Shown here piece after piece: positions 41,831-50,705 of a DNA stretch of 59,843 nt. The notes under the pieces were generated by a model. It made no database searches. It saw nothing but the letters and a program-made list of their open reading frames with translations, and was not told the origin of the DNA. The position numbers were made by a program, and so were the translations under genes. Origin of the DNA: Moraxellaceae bacterium (GTDB lineage: Bacteria > Pseudomonadota > Gammaproteobacteria > Pseudomonadales > Moraxellaceae); NCBI GenBank assembly GCA_029237815.1, contig JAQZBP010000011.1, positions 1-59,843 on the forward strand. Reading direction: 5' to 3'. Each line of letters starts with the position of its first letter. Position 1 is the stretch's first letter.

Positions 41831-43612
41831 TCAGATCGTCGGCACCCGCAGCCCGAAACTGCCGCCGGTTTGGGTCCCCTTCACGAAGCTGCCGACGATG
41901 TGATCGGCATTGGGCCCGGCCAGTACGAGCCGCAGGGTGGTGGAGTTCGGCCCGTTGATGAACATCATCCCCTGTTCCACAGAGACTTCCGCGCCGCTCT
42001 GGATGAAGCTGAGGGGCGCGTCCGGGATCGCCGCCGGCGTCACGGTGATGTGGATGTCGGCCGTGTTGGTGGCGAAATTCACTGTCACGCAGGCGCCGCC
42101 CACGCCACCGCAGGTGAGGGTGCCGCCCAGCGTGAGCGCGTTGCTGCTGATCTCCGACAGCCAGCCGGCCGGCATCGTATACGCCTTGCTGCCGGTGGCG
42201 GGCTTGCTGGTCACCGCCCGGGCGATGGCGTAGTGGAAGCCGTTGTACTGGGTGAAGTCGATCCCGGTGCTGCTGTAGTAGCCCAGGCTGGACTTGCCAT
42301 GACGCCACTTGCCGATGCGGATCACGCTGTCGCCCACGGAGTTGTGGTTCTTGGCGCAGCCGTGGTTCCAGTCCTCAAGGGCGCTGGCGCGGTAGCCGAA
42401 CAGGCCCTGGTTCTCGGAGAAGGTCGCCGTCACGTCGACGCGGTGGTCGATGCCGATGTGGCCGGTCGGGCCGGCGTCGGCATAGGCGATGACGTAGGGG
42501 CCGGCGCCCATGGTGAGGGGCGTGGCGATGGTGTTGGCCTGCGCCGGGCAACGGTTGGTGTCGGGGCCGCGCAGGCTCCAGAGCGGCGCGCTGTCCTGGT
42601 AGGTGAAGACGCTGGCGAACTTCGCGGCGTGGTCGTAGGTGAAGAACACCTGGGACCCGTCGGCGTAGGTCAGGCTGATGCCGGTGCCTTCAGTGTTGTT
42701 GTAAATGCTCGGGGTGGCGCCCTCCAGGGTGTACATGCTGCTGCCGGTCTCGGTGGAGATGGCGATGCTGCAGTCGCCGTCGACCATCACGCCGTAGATG
42801 CCGCGGGCCGTGAAGGTGCTGGTGGGCGTGCCGCTGCCATCGAAGGTGGCGAAGAGCTGGTAGGGGCCTCCCACCGCGTTGAAGGCGTCCAGGGTGGCGC
42901 CGGAGCAGCTGCCGCTGCCGCCGCCGCCACTCGGCGCGTCGGGCAGGCTGGCCAGGCTGCCGCCCTTTACCAGTTCCACCAGCGCGGCGTGGTCGGCAAT
43001 GGCACCGCCGGAGGCGGCGATGGCGGCCTGCAACTGGTCCAGCACCTGGTCCCAGAAGTCACCGATGGTGAAGGCCGTGCCGAAGGGATCGAAGCTGCCG
43101 GGGGCCAGCGTGTAGCCGCCGTTCTGCAGCGCGGTTTGCAGGCTGGCGACTGCGGCATCCAGCGTGGCGGGGGCGAGCGTGGTCGGCGTGCCGGCAAACC
43201 AGGTGGCGGGTGTCTGGGTGGTGGCCAGGGCCAGCGCCAGATCGGTCAGTGGTGTCACGTTGGTGACGCCGGCGCTGGTGGCAAAGCCGTGCAGCGTGAT
43301 GGCGGGCGTGCCGCCGCTGATCTGCAGGGCGCAGGGCAGCACGCCGTTTTTCACCTCGCCGCTCCAGGCGCCGTCGGCGTCGGTGGTGACCGTGGCGGTA
43401 AAGCCCGAGCCGTCGGCGCAGCGCGCCGTCAGGGTGCCGTTGACGATGGCGGCGCCCACGGCGGCGGTGCCGCGCAGGGTGGTGCTGGTGCTGGCGGGGC
43501 CGGCGGCCGGGCTGCTGTCGTCGCCACAGGCGGTCAGCAAGAGCGAGAGCATGCCCCACCCGAGCAGGCGCGGCAGGTGAAGTGAGGGCTTGTTCGGAAA
43601 GGACGACGGCAT
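41831..43612 (-). CDS. Large exported lipoprotein of unknown function
   Basis: 593 residues. Signal peptide with lipobox LLTAC-GDD at about residue 29, so anchored to a membrane; the Asp at position +2 suggests retention at the inner membrane. The following part is Ser/Thr/Ala/Gly-rich with repeated beta-like strands (TLRGTAAVGAAIVNGTLTARC, GSGFTATVTTDADGAWSGEV). Then come a Gly/Ser linker near residue 230 (PSGGGGSGSCSG) and a second beta-rich region. Cysteines suggest disulfides. Family not recognised. The strands around residue 45-90 resemble small carboxypeptidase-regulatory-like beta sandwiches. Confidence 0.75.
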   Translation of the reverse strand: MPSSFPNKPSLHLPRLLGWGMLSLLLTACGDDSSPAAGPASTSTTLRGTAAVGAAIVNGTLTARCADGSGFTATVTTDADGAWSGEVKNGVLPCALQISGGTPAITLHGFATSAGVTNVTPLTDLALALATTQTPATWFAGTPTTLAPATLDAAVASLQTALQNGGYTLAPGSFDPFGTAFTIGDFWDQVLDQLQAAIAASGGAIADHAALVELVKGGSLASLPDAPSGGGGSGSCSGATLDAFNAVGGPYQLFATFDGSGTPTSTFTARGIYGVMVDGDCSIAISTETGSSMYTLEGATPSIYNNTEGTGISLTYADGSQVFFTYDHAAKFASVFTYQDSAPLWSLRGPDTNRCPAQANTIATPLTMGAGPYVIAYADAGPTGHIGIDHRVDVTATFSENQGLFGYRASALEDWNHGCAKNHNSVGDSVIRIGKWRHGKSSLGYYSSTGIDFTQYNGFHYAIARAVTSKPATGSKAYTMPAGWLSEISSNALTLGGTLTCGGVGGACVTVNFATNTADIHITVTPAAIPDAPLSFIQSGAEVSVEQGMMFINGPNSTTLRLVLAGPNADHIVGSFVKGTQTGGSFGLRVPTI

Positions 43613-43914
43613 GTTCGCGGCACTCCATAGCGCAGGAAATGATTGTTTTAAGCAAAACAGAAAGCTCGGGCGTTAGTACCATGAAAGGGACAGGGGGCCT
43701 CGGGGGTTCATGCTGCCCTGCCGCATTTGGTCGACAGGCGGGGCATGGGGACCGGACATGCGTTGGACAGTTCTTCCGGGGGCCTGCAGTCCGACCCGCC
43801 GCGGCTGGCGTTGGGTCATGAACGGGCCTTGCCCGGCCGGGCGGGCTTTCCCGGTGCCTGCGCGGCCGCCCCGGTCAGCTCGGTAGTCCTGTCGCGGGGC
43901 TCGCGCCGGGCCCG

Positions 43915-44090
43915 GGCGGCGTGCTGATCAGCGCCTAAGCGCGCCCGCCGCCGCCGGATTTCGTTACCGCGCCGCCGGTGGGCATAATCGCCGCCGCTCT
44001 CTTCATGAACCTCGTGCCGATTTTCGCCATGCTGATCGGCGTGGGGCCGGGCCGGCCGCTGTTGCTCTCGCAGCTCGCAGTCGCCGTGCT
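43915..44090 (+). pseudogene. Decayed internal-deleted copy of the EamA gene 3' part
   Basis: GGCGGCGTGCTGATCAG.. at 43915 matches 36886 onwards of the EamA gene, and GCTCTTCATGAACCTCGTGC.. near 43998 matches 37050 onwards, almost identically over about 80 bp. About 85 bp between the two blocks is missing, and a TAA interrupts the first. The gap 43613-44165 holds nothing else recognisable. It must come from duplication or horizontal transfer of a close homologue. A 63-codon frame remains open through the second block but is unlikely to be made. Confidence 0.85.
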
Positions 44091-44165
44091 GGCGCAGTGC
44101 CGATGGAGCACGTCACGCCGGCCCCTTTTTCCCTATCGCCTTCAATTTCTGAGCAATGAATCATC

Positions 44166-44840
44166 ATGAACCGCTACAAACTGCTGGATACGGCCCTCAT
44201 TCCCGGAGACGGCGGCGAGCTGCGCCTGTTTGAGGTGGGCGACCAGTTCGTCATCAAGCTCACCGGCACCGGCGGCGAGCTGATGAGCACGCGCGCGCAC
44301 GGCTCCGAAGATGCGCTGGCGGAAATCGCCTGCAAGAAGATTGCGAACCGGCCGCAGCCGCGCGTGCTGATCGGCGGCCTCGGCATGGGCTTTACCCTGG
44401 CGTCGGCCCTGAAGCATCTCGGCGACACGGCCACCGTGGTGGTGGCGGAACTGGTGCCGGGCGTCGTCGAGTGGAACCACGGCCCGCTGGGCGCCAAGGC
44501 CGGCAATCCCATACAGGACAAGCGCGCGACGGTGCGTGAGCTGGATGTGGCGATCCTCCTCAAAGAAGAAAAGCTCGCCTACGATGCCATCCTGCTCGAT
44601 GTCGACAACGGCCCGGCGGGCCTCACCCACAAAGACAACGACTGGCTGTATTCCATGGAAGGCCTGGCTTGCTGCCTGCAGGCGCTGCGGCCCAAGGGCG
44701 TGCTGGCGGTGTGGTCGGCCGGGCCGGATCGCGCCTTTACCGAGCGGCTGAGAAAGACCGGCTTCAAGGTGGAGGAGTTGCGGGTGTATGCGCACGGCAA
44801 CCGCGGCACGCGGCATACGCTCTGGATGGCCGTAAAGTGA
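44166..44840 (+). CDS. Spermidine synthase-like protein
   Basis: 224 residues of the SpeE/spermine synthase-like methyltransferase-fold group: strand-loop PRVLIGGLGMGFTLASALKHLG (nucleotide-binding glycine loop), VVVAELVPGVVEWN, YDAILLDVDNGPAGLTHKDNDWLYSMEGLACCLQALRPKGVLAVWSAG and a C-terminal VYAHGNRGTRHTLWMA. The classical aminopropyltransferase N-terminal domain is shortened, so polyamine synthesis is not certain. Cytosolic. ATG 44166 lacks a strong ribosome-binding site. Confidence 0.85.
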   Translation: MNRYKLLDTALIPGDGGELRLFEVGDQFVIKLTGTGGELMSTRAHGSEDALAEIACKKIANRPQPRVLIGGLGMGFTLASALKHLGDTATVVVAELVPGVVEWNHGPLGAKAGNPIQDKRATVRELDVAILLKEEKLAYDAILLDVDNGPAGLTHKDNDWLYSMEGLACCLQALRPKGVLAVWSAGPDRAFTERLRKTGFKVEELRVYAHGNRGTRHTLWMAVK

Positions 44841-44859
44841 AAGCGGGAAGGTGAAAGAG

Positions 44860-44943
44860 GGCGGCTTTATCTTGGCGGGTAAATAAAGCCGTCATCTTCT
44901 CGGGAAAATAAAGCCGTCTCGTTTTTCAACAATAAAGCCGCCC
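44860..44943 (+). repeat. Three spaced AATAAAGCCG(T/C)C repeats plus inverted copy
   Basis: AATAAAGCCGTC at 44883-44894 and 44908-44919, and AATAAAGCCGCC at 44932-44943, spaced 25 and 24 bp. GGGCGGCTTTAT at 44860-44871 is the inverse of the last copy, so 44860-44943 can fold into a stem with T and A runs. It lies between two convergent genes and may act as a terminator for either strand. Confidence 0.75.
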
Positions 44944-44959
44944 CCAGTCCTGCGGACCC

Positions 44960-45406
44960 TCAGTCCGCGTAGAGTTCCTTGCGCAGGCCGGCGACGCGCA
45001 CCACCGCCTGCAGCACCTGCTCCTTCGGCGGCTTTTCCAGGTAGTGATCGCAGCCGGCGCTGAACGCGCGTTCGCGGTCGGCGGGCGCCAGGAGACCGGA
45101 GAGCATGGCCACGCGGGTCTTCCGGCTGTGCGCCTTGATTTGCCGGCAGGCGTCATGGCCACTGAGGCCGGGCATCTCGACATCGAGGAAGACGATGTCA
45201 TAGCTCGCGGCCTGGATACGCTCGAGGGCTTCCTCGCCCGACCGGACATGACAGGCCTCGAGCCGGTAATCGTGCGTGAGTATGCTCAGCTTGTGCTTCA
45301 TGACTTCGTGGGCGAGCAGGCTGTCGTCGACCACGAGAATTTTCAGGGTCACCGCCTTGGCGGGGGATCCGGCACCGCCGGTGCCGGGAGAGCGTGTGCT
45401 GGACAT
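44960..45406 (-). CDS. Single-domain response regulator
   Basis: 148 residues, a receiver domain after a 20-residue Ser/Gly/Pro-rich lead. ILVVDDSLLAHEVM holds the acidic pair, YDIVFLDVEMPGLSGHDACRQIK the phospho-acceptor aspartate, AMLSGLLAPADRERAFSAGCDHYLEKPPK the conserved Ser/Lys. No output domain, so it acts by protein contact, like CheY. ATG 45406 follows AGGAG. The nearest kinase genes are those at 52.6-56.5 kb; the partner is not shown by position. The two GGDEF genes lie upstream on the same strand. Confidence 0.9.
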   Translation of the reverse strand: MSSTRSPGTGGAGSPAKAVTLKILVVDDSLLAHEVMKHKLSILTHDYRLEACHVRSGEEALERIQAASYDIVFLDVEMPGLSGHDACRQIKAHSRKTRVAMLSGLLAPADRERAFSAGCDHYLEKPPKEQVLQAVVRVAGLRKELYAD

Positions 45407-45584
45407 GAATGCTCCTGGTGGCCTGAGGGAGAAGGTGGCAGGCCACTGTCGGTTTTTTGAACCGGCATTTCAGCTCTACAAAACGTTGTCTGTCCGCGTA
45501 CAGGACCGTTTGGCCTGGCGGGCATGGACGGATCGGGACAGGCGCGGCCGCTGGCGCCGCATCGCTTTCGCGCAGTGCCGCCCC

Positions 45585-46754
45585 CTACGCCGCCACCGAC
45601 CCCACCACGCGGTCGCGGCCGGCGTGCTTGGCGGCATACAGATTGTCATCCGCCAGCTTCAGCGCCTTGCCGCCTTCCCCGCCCTGCGCTTCGGCCACCC
45701 CGATGCTGATCGTGACGGAAAAGCGCTGGCCGTCGATCTCGAAGACCTGGCCGCGCAATTGCTCGCCGAGACGCTCGGCCACGACCTGCGCAGCGGCGAG
45801 ATCGGTCTCCGGCAGCAGCACCACGAATTCCTCGCCGCCAAAACGGGCGGGCACGTCGATGGGATAACGCGTGGCGCTTTTCAGCAGGTGGCCCAGGCGC
45901 ACCAGCACGAGATCACCGGCCGGATGGCCGTAGCTGTCGTTCACCTTCTTGAAATGGTCGACGTCGCACATCATCACGCAGGTGGGGCGGGCGGTGCGCT
46001 TCTGCTTGGCGCATTCCTCCTCGAAGAGGCGCATGAAAGTGGCGCGGTTCAGCAGCCCGGTGAGCGTGTCCACGCGGGTCAGGCTCACCAGCTCGCGGGT
46101 ACGGCGCTGCATGATGGCGAACAGGAAGAACATGAGCGCGGAGAAGGGCAGCACCACGCCGTTGTAGATGGCCTGCATGGTGAAATTCCACCACGGCAGC
46201 AGCGGCTCGCCGTTCGCCACAGGTGCGGTGAGCAGCGGCGCATAGGGCATGGCGCCGCGATGGATCAGCACGTCCGCGCCCACGAAGAGCGCGAGGCTGA
46301 GCACCAGCCCCGGCAGCAGGATGCGCGTGGGGAACCAGGCGCGGGCCAGCGCGACGCTGCCCATGACCATGAGGCCGAAGGGCGTGTCCATGTGGCCGTA
46401 GAGAATGGCGGTGCTGGTGGAGCTGACCACCAGGAAGGTGACGAGCCCATAGGCCAGCCAGTCGCGCTGGCGCGTGGAGCGGAAGCGCGGCCAGCAGTAC
46501 AGCAGGGCGCCCGTATAGATCAGCACCGAGCCGCCCGCCTGCAGCATCGTCCAGCGCAGCAGGGTCGGATCGAAGAGCGGGGCCACTTCCGGGTGCCACA
46601 GCGCGGTCACGCTCATGAGAAAAAGCTGCAGCGCCAGCGGCAGCGCCACCGCCGCGATAAAGACGCAACCGGCCGTGGTGTTGCGGCGGTTGAGCTGCTC
46701 CTCCAGCCATTGCATGACGGCCTGCAGTCGCTGGCGCAGAGTCAGAACGTTCAT
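45585..46754 (-). CDS. Membrane diguanylate cyclase, GGDEF domain without inhibitory site
   Basis: 389 residues. Residues 1-210 hold about six membrane segments; residues 220-385 are a GGDEF domain (TRVDTLTGLLNRATF, CDVDHFKKVNDSYGHPAGD, RFGGEEFVVLLPETD, ISIGVAEAQGGEG). The signature GGEEF is intact, so c-di-GMP synthesis is expected. The RxxD inhibitory site is missing: the residues before the signature read TRYPIDVPARF, with Tyr where Arg is needed. ATG 46754 overlaps the stop of the upstream GGDEF gene (ATGA), so the two are one transcription unit, probably from one duplication. Confidence 0.92.
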   Translation of the reverse strand: MNVLTLRQRLQAVMQWLEEQLNRRNTTAGCVFIAAVALPLALQLFLMSVTALWHPEVAPLFDPTLLRWTMLQAGGSVLIYTGALLYCWPRFRSTRQRDWLAYGLVTFLVVSSTSTAILYGHMDTPFGLMVMGSVALARAWFPTRILLPGLVLSLALFVGADVLIHRGAMPYAPLLTAPVANGEPLLPWWNFTMQAIYNGVVLPFSALMFFLFAIMQRRTRELVSLTRVDTLTGLLNRATFMRLFEEECAKQKRTARPTCVMMCDVDHFKKVNDSYGHPAGDLVLVRLGHLLKSATRYPIDVPARFGGEEFVVLLPETDLAAAQVVAERLGEQLRGQVFEIDGQRFSVTISIGVAEAQGGEGGKALKLADDNLYAAKHAGRDRVVGSVAA

Positions 46755-47884
46755 GGCATCCCCCCCAGCACGACGCGGTCGCGGCCAGCGGCCTTGGCTT
46801 CGTAGAGCAGGCGGTCGGCCTGCTTCAGGCCCTCTTCGCCGCTGCCCCGCGCGCAGTCCACGCAGCCGATGCTGATGGTGACCTGGAAGCGGTGACCGTC
46901 GACATTGAACTCGTGTGCGCGCAATTGCGTGCGCAGCCGCTCGCAGACGATGCGGGCACCCTCCTGGTCGGTTTCCGGCAGCAGCAGCGCGAACTCCTCG
47001 CCACCGAGGCGTGCCACCACGTCGGGTGGCCGGCGGACGTCGGCCAGCAGGCGGCCGATCTCGCGCAGCACTTCATCGCCGGCGTTATGGCCGTAGGTGT
47101 CGTTCACGCGCTTGAAATGGTCGGCATCGCAGAGCGCCACGGCGAAGGGGCGGCCGTAGCGGTCGCGGCGCTGGGTCTCCGCCTGCAGGCGCTCCATGAA
47201 GTAGCGGCGGTTGGCGAGGCCGGTCAGCGTGTCGGTGTGCGAGAGGTGTTCGAGGGCGTGGCGCTGGCGGTCCATGCGGTTGAACTGCCACAGCATGAGT
47301 CCGATCCCGCTGATGAGGGAAGTGTAGAAAAGATAGTCGCGGTAGGACGACCACCAGGGCGCCGGCGTCCCGTTGACGAAGGTGCCGGGCACGAGCGCCG
47401 GTGCATACGGCAGCAACTGCAGCATGACCAGCCCCTGGTAGAGGATGACGGCGGCGAGGGAGACCAGGAAGCCGATCAATACGGCCCGCATTTCGAGCAG
47501 GGCCAGTCCGACGACCAGCGCCGTCACGGCGACCATGGTGAGCGGCGAGGTGAAGGCGCCGAACAGGATGCTCATGGCCAGGAAAGCCAGCGTGTGGGTA
47601 ACGGCGAGCACGATCGAGGCGCGCGGCACCGGCTCCGGCCGGTGCCGGCGCGGCCACAGCCAGGCGATCAGGGCGCCATCGATGAGGCAGGCGGCAGCGA
47701 CCACCGCGTTGATGATCGCCACGGCGGACGGGCTGGTCACTGTCGCGGCCTCCGGCTGCGCCAGGAGGCGGGCAAAGGTCAGCCAGTGGTACACGAAGAA
47801 CCACAGGCCCGAGAGGATGGCGATCAGGCATAGCGTGGCGGGCGTCGTGCTGTTGCCGTCCGCGAGCCGTACTTCCATGGTCAT
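46751..47884 (-). CDS. Membrane diguanylate cyclase with intact inhibitory site
   Basis: 377 residues. Seven or so membrane segments (residues about 15-200), then a GGDEF domain (TDTLTGLANRRYFMERL, DADHFKRVNDTYGHNAGDEV, ARLGGEEFALLLPETD). RRPPDVVARLGGEEF contains the RxxD inhibitory site five residues before GGEEF, so product inhibition is expected. ATG 47884 is followed by a second in-frame ATG at 47878. It overlaps the next GGDEF gene by 4 nt. The upstream gap 47885-48360 separates it from the divergent lipoprotein hydrolase. Confidence 0.9.
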   Translation of the reverse strand: MTMEVRLADGNSTTPATLCLIAILSGLWFFVYHWLTFARLLAQPEAATVTSPSAVAIINAVVAAACLIDGALIAWLWPRRHRPEPVPRASIVLAVTHTLAFLAMSILFGAFTSPLTMVAVTALVVGLALLEMRAVLIGFLVSLAAVILYQGLVMLQLLPYAPALVPGTFVNGTPAPWWSSYRDYLFYTSLISGIGLMLWQFNRMDRQRHALEHLSHTDTLTGLANRRYFMERLQAETQRRDRYGRPFAVALCDADHFKRVNDTYGHNAGDEVLREIGRLLADVRRPPDVVARLGGEEFALLLPETDQEGARIVCERLRTQLRAHEFNVDGHRFQVTISIGCVDCARGSGEEGLKQADRLLYEAKAAGRDRVVLGGMP

Positions 47885-48360
47885 TGCGAATCCCGGCGGT
47901 CTTCTTGTTTTGTTCCGCGACCAGACCACAGCCGGCTGAGCCTCGCAAGAAGGCCATGACCGTGCGCTAGCAGGTACGATGGGCGGAGTGGCAGGCGGCA
48001 GGCCCTGCCGGACCAGGAGACGGCTCGCGGACCGCGCCGAGCCCGGCGGCGTGCTGGACGGCGGGCCCCTGGTAGCGGCGCTGGCGGCGGCGACCGCTTC
48101 GGCGACTACTGCCCCGATCCCCGCGACGCTCATCGAGGCCATCGGGCGGGACGGCGGGCCGGTGCTGGCAATGTGGCGCGAAATGCCAGCGCCTGCCCTC
48201 AATTGACAGTGCCGCAGGACAGTCCCGCCGGTAAATTCGTTGCGCCGACCCTGCGCGGTAGCCGCACTGTCGTAGGCGACTGCAACGCGGGATCGGCATT
48301 GCAACAACAAGCAAAGGCGGGCCAACCCGTCATCCAACAAAAAACGAGTGCTCTCCCGTG
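47885..48360. other. Divergent intergenic region
   Basis: 476 bp between the GGDEF unit on the minus strand and the alpha/beta hydrolase on the plus strand. It should carry both promoters. The stretch just before the hydrolase (48310-48357) is AT-richer and contains AACAAAAAACGAGTG. No clear -35/-10 pair and no extra gene are seen. Confidence 0.4.
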
Positions 48361-49647
48361 ATGAATCTGCCTGCCCGGACCCTGGTCCTTCTCTGCCTGC
48401 GCCTGGTCGCCATCCTCTCCTTGCTGGGCCTCGCGGCCTGTACGGCGCTGCCGCCGGCCAGCCCGTTGCCGACGCAGTACACCGTCTACCCCGGCGCCGA
48501 ACCCGGACTGCTGAAAACCGCGGACGGCCTGACGCTCTTCAGCCAGTGGTGGGTGCCGAAGGCCGCCGAGCCGCGGGCCGTCGTCCTGCTGCTGCACGGC
48601 ACGGCCGCGCATGCGGGGGTCTATGCGCCCTGGGCCGAGTACCTGACCAGCCAGGGCTACGCCATGTTCGCCTTCGACCTGCGCGGCTGGGGCCAGTCAC
48701 AGGGCTTCGGTCGCCGCGCCTTCGTGCGCAGCCACGAGGATTACGTGGACGACCTCGCGCCGGCCTTCGCCGAAGTGCAGCGTCGCTTTCCGGGCAAGCC
48801 GGTGTTCCTGCAGGGGGAGTCGCTGGGCGCCGCGGTCGCGCTGCAGGCCAGCATTCGCGGCGGCCTGCCCGCGCAGGGCCTGATCCTCAACGCGCCGCCG
48901 GTGTACGTGAATTTCAAGATCGGGCCGGGGCGCTGGCCGAACTGGCTGGCGACGCCCTCGCTCTGGATGGCGGGACGCATCGGCTGGGTGGCGCCGAATG
49001 CGCCGATCTGGCCCATGCAGTCGGAGTGGGCGCTGTCGTGGATCTGGAACAAGGCCATCTTCGACGACTTCAGTCGCCAGATGCTGAAGGAGGAGCCGCA
49101 CATCACGCACAGCGCCGTCGCGGCGGTCTATGTCACCGCGCTCGCCGAGAGCGCCGCGAACATCCGCCGCAATATCTCCGCCATCAAGGAGCCCTTCATC
49201 GTGCTGCAGGGCGACAAGGATTACCTGGTGTCCACGCCGGGCTCCGGCAGGGTGCTCATGGAAGAGGCCGGCAGCACGGACAAGACGCGCAAGATCTATC
49301 CCGGCATGTCGCACTGCACGCTGCATGACCGGAATCGCGGCGCGGTGTGGGCTGACATCGTCGCCTGGCTGGATGCGCGTGTGCCGGCGCAGCCGCTCTC
49401 CGACGCGGCCGTGCAGTTGCGCCTGCAGGGGCAGGCGCTGACGAAAGAAACGCCGGCCGCGGCCTATGCGCGGATGCTGCGCGACTACCGCCTGGCCACC
49501 TGGCAGCCCGGCGCGCCCTGGCCGGCAACGGCTGTGCCGGCGGAAACACTGGCGCCTGCAGCGCCGGCAGCGCCAGCAGAAGCAGAAGCGCCGGCTCAGG
49601 CAACTCTCGGCGTGCACGGCACGCGCGAGCCGGCTGAGGCGTTATAA
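48361..49647 (+). CDS. Lipoprotein alpha/beta hydrolase (lysophospholipase-like)
   Basis: 428 residues. Lipobox LGLAAC-T near residue 27, so a lipid-anchored, periplasmic-side enzyme. The hydrolase core has VVLLLHGTAAHAGVYAPWAEYLTSQGY (oxyanion and lid region), nucleophile in GESLGAAVAL, acid in GDKDYLVS and histidine in GMSHCTLHD: the Ser-Asp-His triad of monoacylglycerol lipase-like proteins. The C-terminal 70 residues are Ala/Pro/Glu-rich low complexity. Start set at ATG 48361; a GTG directly before it is possible. Confidence 0.9.
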   Translation: MNLPARTLVLLCLRLVAILSLLGLAACTALPPASPLPTQYTVYPGAEPGLLKTADGLTLFSQWWVPKAAEPRAVVLLLHGTAAHAGVYAPWAEYLTSQGYAMFAFDLRGWGQSQGFGRRAFVRSHEDYVDDLAPAFAEVQRRFPGKPVFLQGESLGAAVALQASIRGGLPAQGLILNAPPVYVNFKIGPGRWPNWLATPSLWMAGRIGWVAPNAPIWPMQSEWALSWIWNKAIFDDFSRQMLKEEPHITHSAVAAVYVTALAESAANIRRNISAIKEPFIVLQGDKDYLVSTPGSGRVLMEEAGSTDKTRKIYPGMSHCTLHDRNRGAVWADIVAWLDARVPAQPLSDAAVQLRLQGQALTKETPAAAYARMLRDYRLATWQPGAPWPATAVPAETLAPAAPAAPAEAEAPAQATLGVHGTREPAEAL

Positions 49648-49695
49648 AAGAGCGCGGCCAGCGTCGACGTTGCAACGGGCTCCCGCTGCTGGCCA

Positions 49696-50586
49696 CTACG
49701 TCCAGATGTGCGCCACCAGGTAATCGATCAGCGCACGCACGGCCGGTAGCTGGCCCCGCCGCGACGGGAAGACGGCGTGCACGATGCCGCTGCGCGGTGC
49801 CCACTGCGGCAGGATGTCGATCAGCCGTCCTGCTTCCAGATCCTTGTCCACCACCATGTGCGGCAACTGCACGATGCCCACCCCCTGCAGCGCCGCCTGG
49901 CGCAGGGCGGTCATGTCGTCCGTGATGTAGCGCGGACGGTGGCGTACCTCGGCGGTTTGCCCGGGCGGACCGTCCAGGCACCAGCTGTGGTCGCGTGGCG
50001 GGCCCCAATCCAGGCTGGGCAGGCCCTGCAGGTCGTCCGGGTGGTGCAGTGGCGCGCGGCCGCGCAGGCAGGCGGGGCTGGCGACCAGGCGCTGCGGGCT
50101 CTCCACCAGCGTGCGCATCACGAGCCCGCTGTCCTCCAGCGGCGGAAAGCGTACGCGCAGCGCCAGGTCCAGCTTCTCGCCGACCACGTCGATACGCCGG
50201 TTGGTGGCCTCGACCACCACCTGCACGCGCGGATGCTCGACCATGAAGGCGCCGAGCAAGGGCCCGATGCGGTACTCGAGCAGGGCGGTCGGGCAGGACA
50301 GCCGGACCGTGCCCGAGGGCTCGGCGCGCACGGCGTCGATGGCCTCCTGCGCCGACTCGGCCTCCACCAGCATGGCCTTGCAATGCTCGTAGTAGGTGCG
50401 CCCGATTTCCGTGACCTCGAAGCGCCGCGTCGTGCGCTGGATCAGGCGCACCCCCAGCCGCTCCTCCAGCAGCGCGATACGCCTGCTCAGCTTTGACTTG
50501 GGGATGCCCAGCGCGCGGCTGGCCGGCGCGAAGCCGCCGTGGTCCACCGCCTGTACGTAGAAGTAGAGGTCGTTCAGATCCTGCAT
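49696..50586 (-). CDS. LysR family regulator, divergent from pirin
   Basis: 296 residues. LysR winged helix (LNDLYFYVQAVDHGGFAPASRALGIPKSKLSRRIALLEERLGVRLIQRTTRRFEVTEIG) and substrate-binding domain with the C-terminal PQWAPRSGIVHAVFPSRRGQLPAVRALIDYLVAHIW. It starts at ATG 50586, 119 bp from the divergent pirin gene, so it very likely regulates the pirin-isochorismatase operon. The LysR-pirin-isochorismatase arrangement recurs in many Proteobacteria, in my recollection. Effector unknown. Confidence 0.93.
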   Translation of the reverse strand: MQDLNDLYFYVQAVDHGGFAPASRALGIPKSKLSRRIALLEERLGVRLIQRTTRRFEVTEIGRTYYEHCKAMLVEAESAQEAIDAVRAEPSGTVRLSCPTALLEYRIGPLLGAFMVEHPRVQVVVEATNRRIDVVGEKLDLALRVRFPPLEDSGLVMRTLVESPQRLVASPACLRGRAPLHHPDDLQGLPSLDWGPPRDHSWCLDGPPGQTAEVRHRPRYITDDMTALRQAALQGVGIVQLPHMVVDKDLEAGRLIDILPQWAPRSGIVHAVFPSRRGQLPAVRALIDYLVAHIWT

Positions 50587-50705
50587 GGCCGGGTCTCGTT
50601 TGTCCTATTTTTGGAACTATCAAACACGAATTCGCCATCTACAAGCACTTTGGCGCCGCGATTAGCCTTCTGCTCATCCTATTCCGCCTATTTCAGGAGG
50701 TCACC

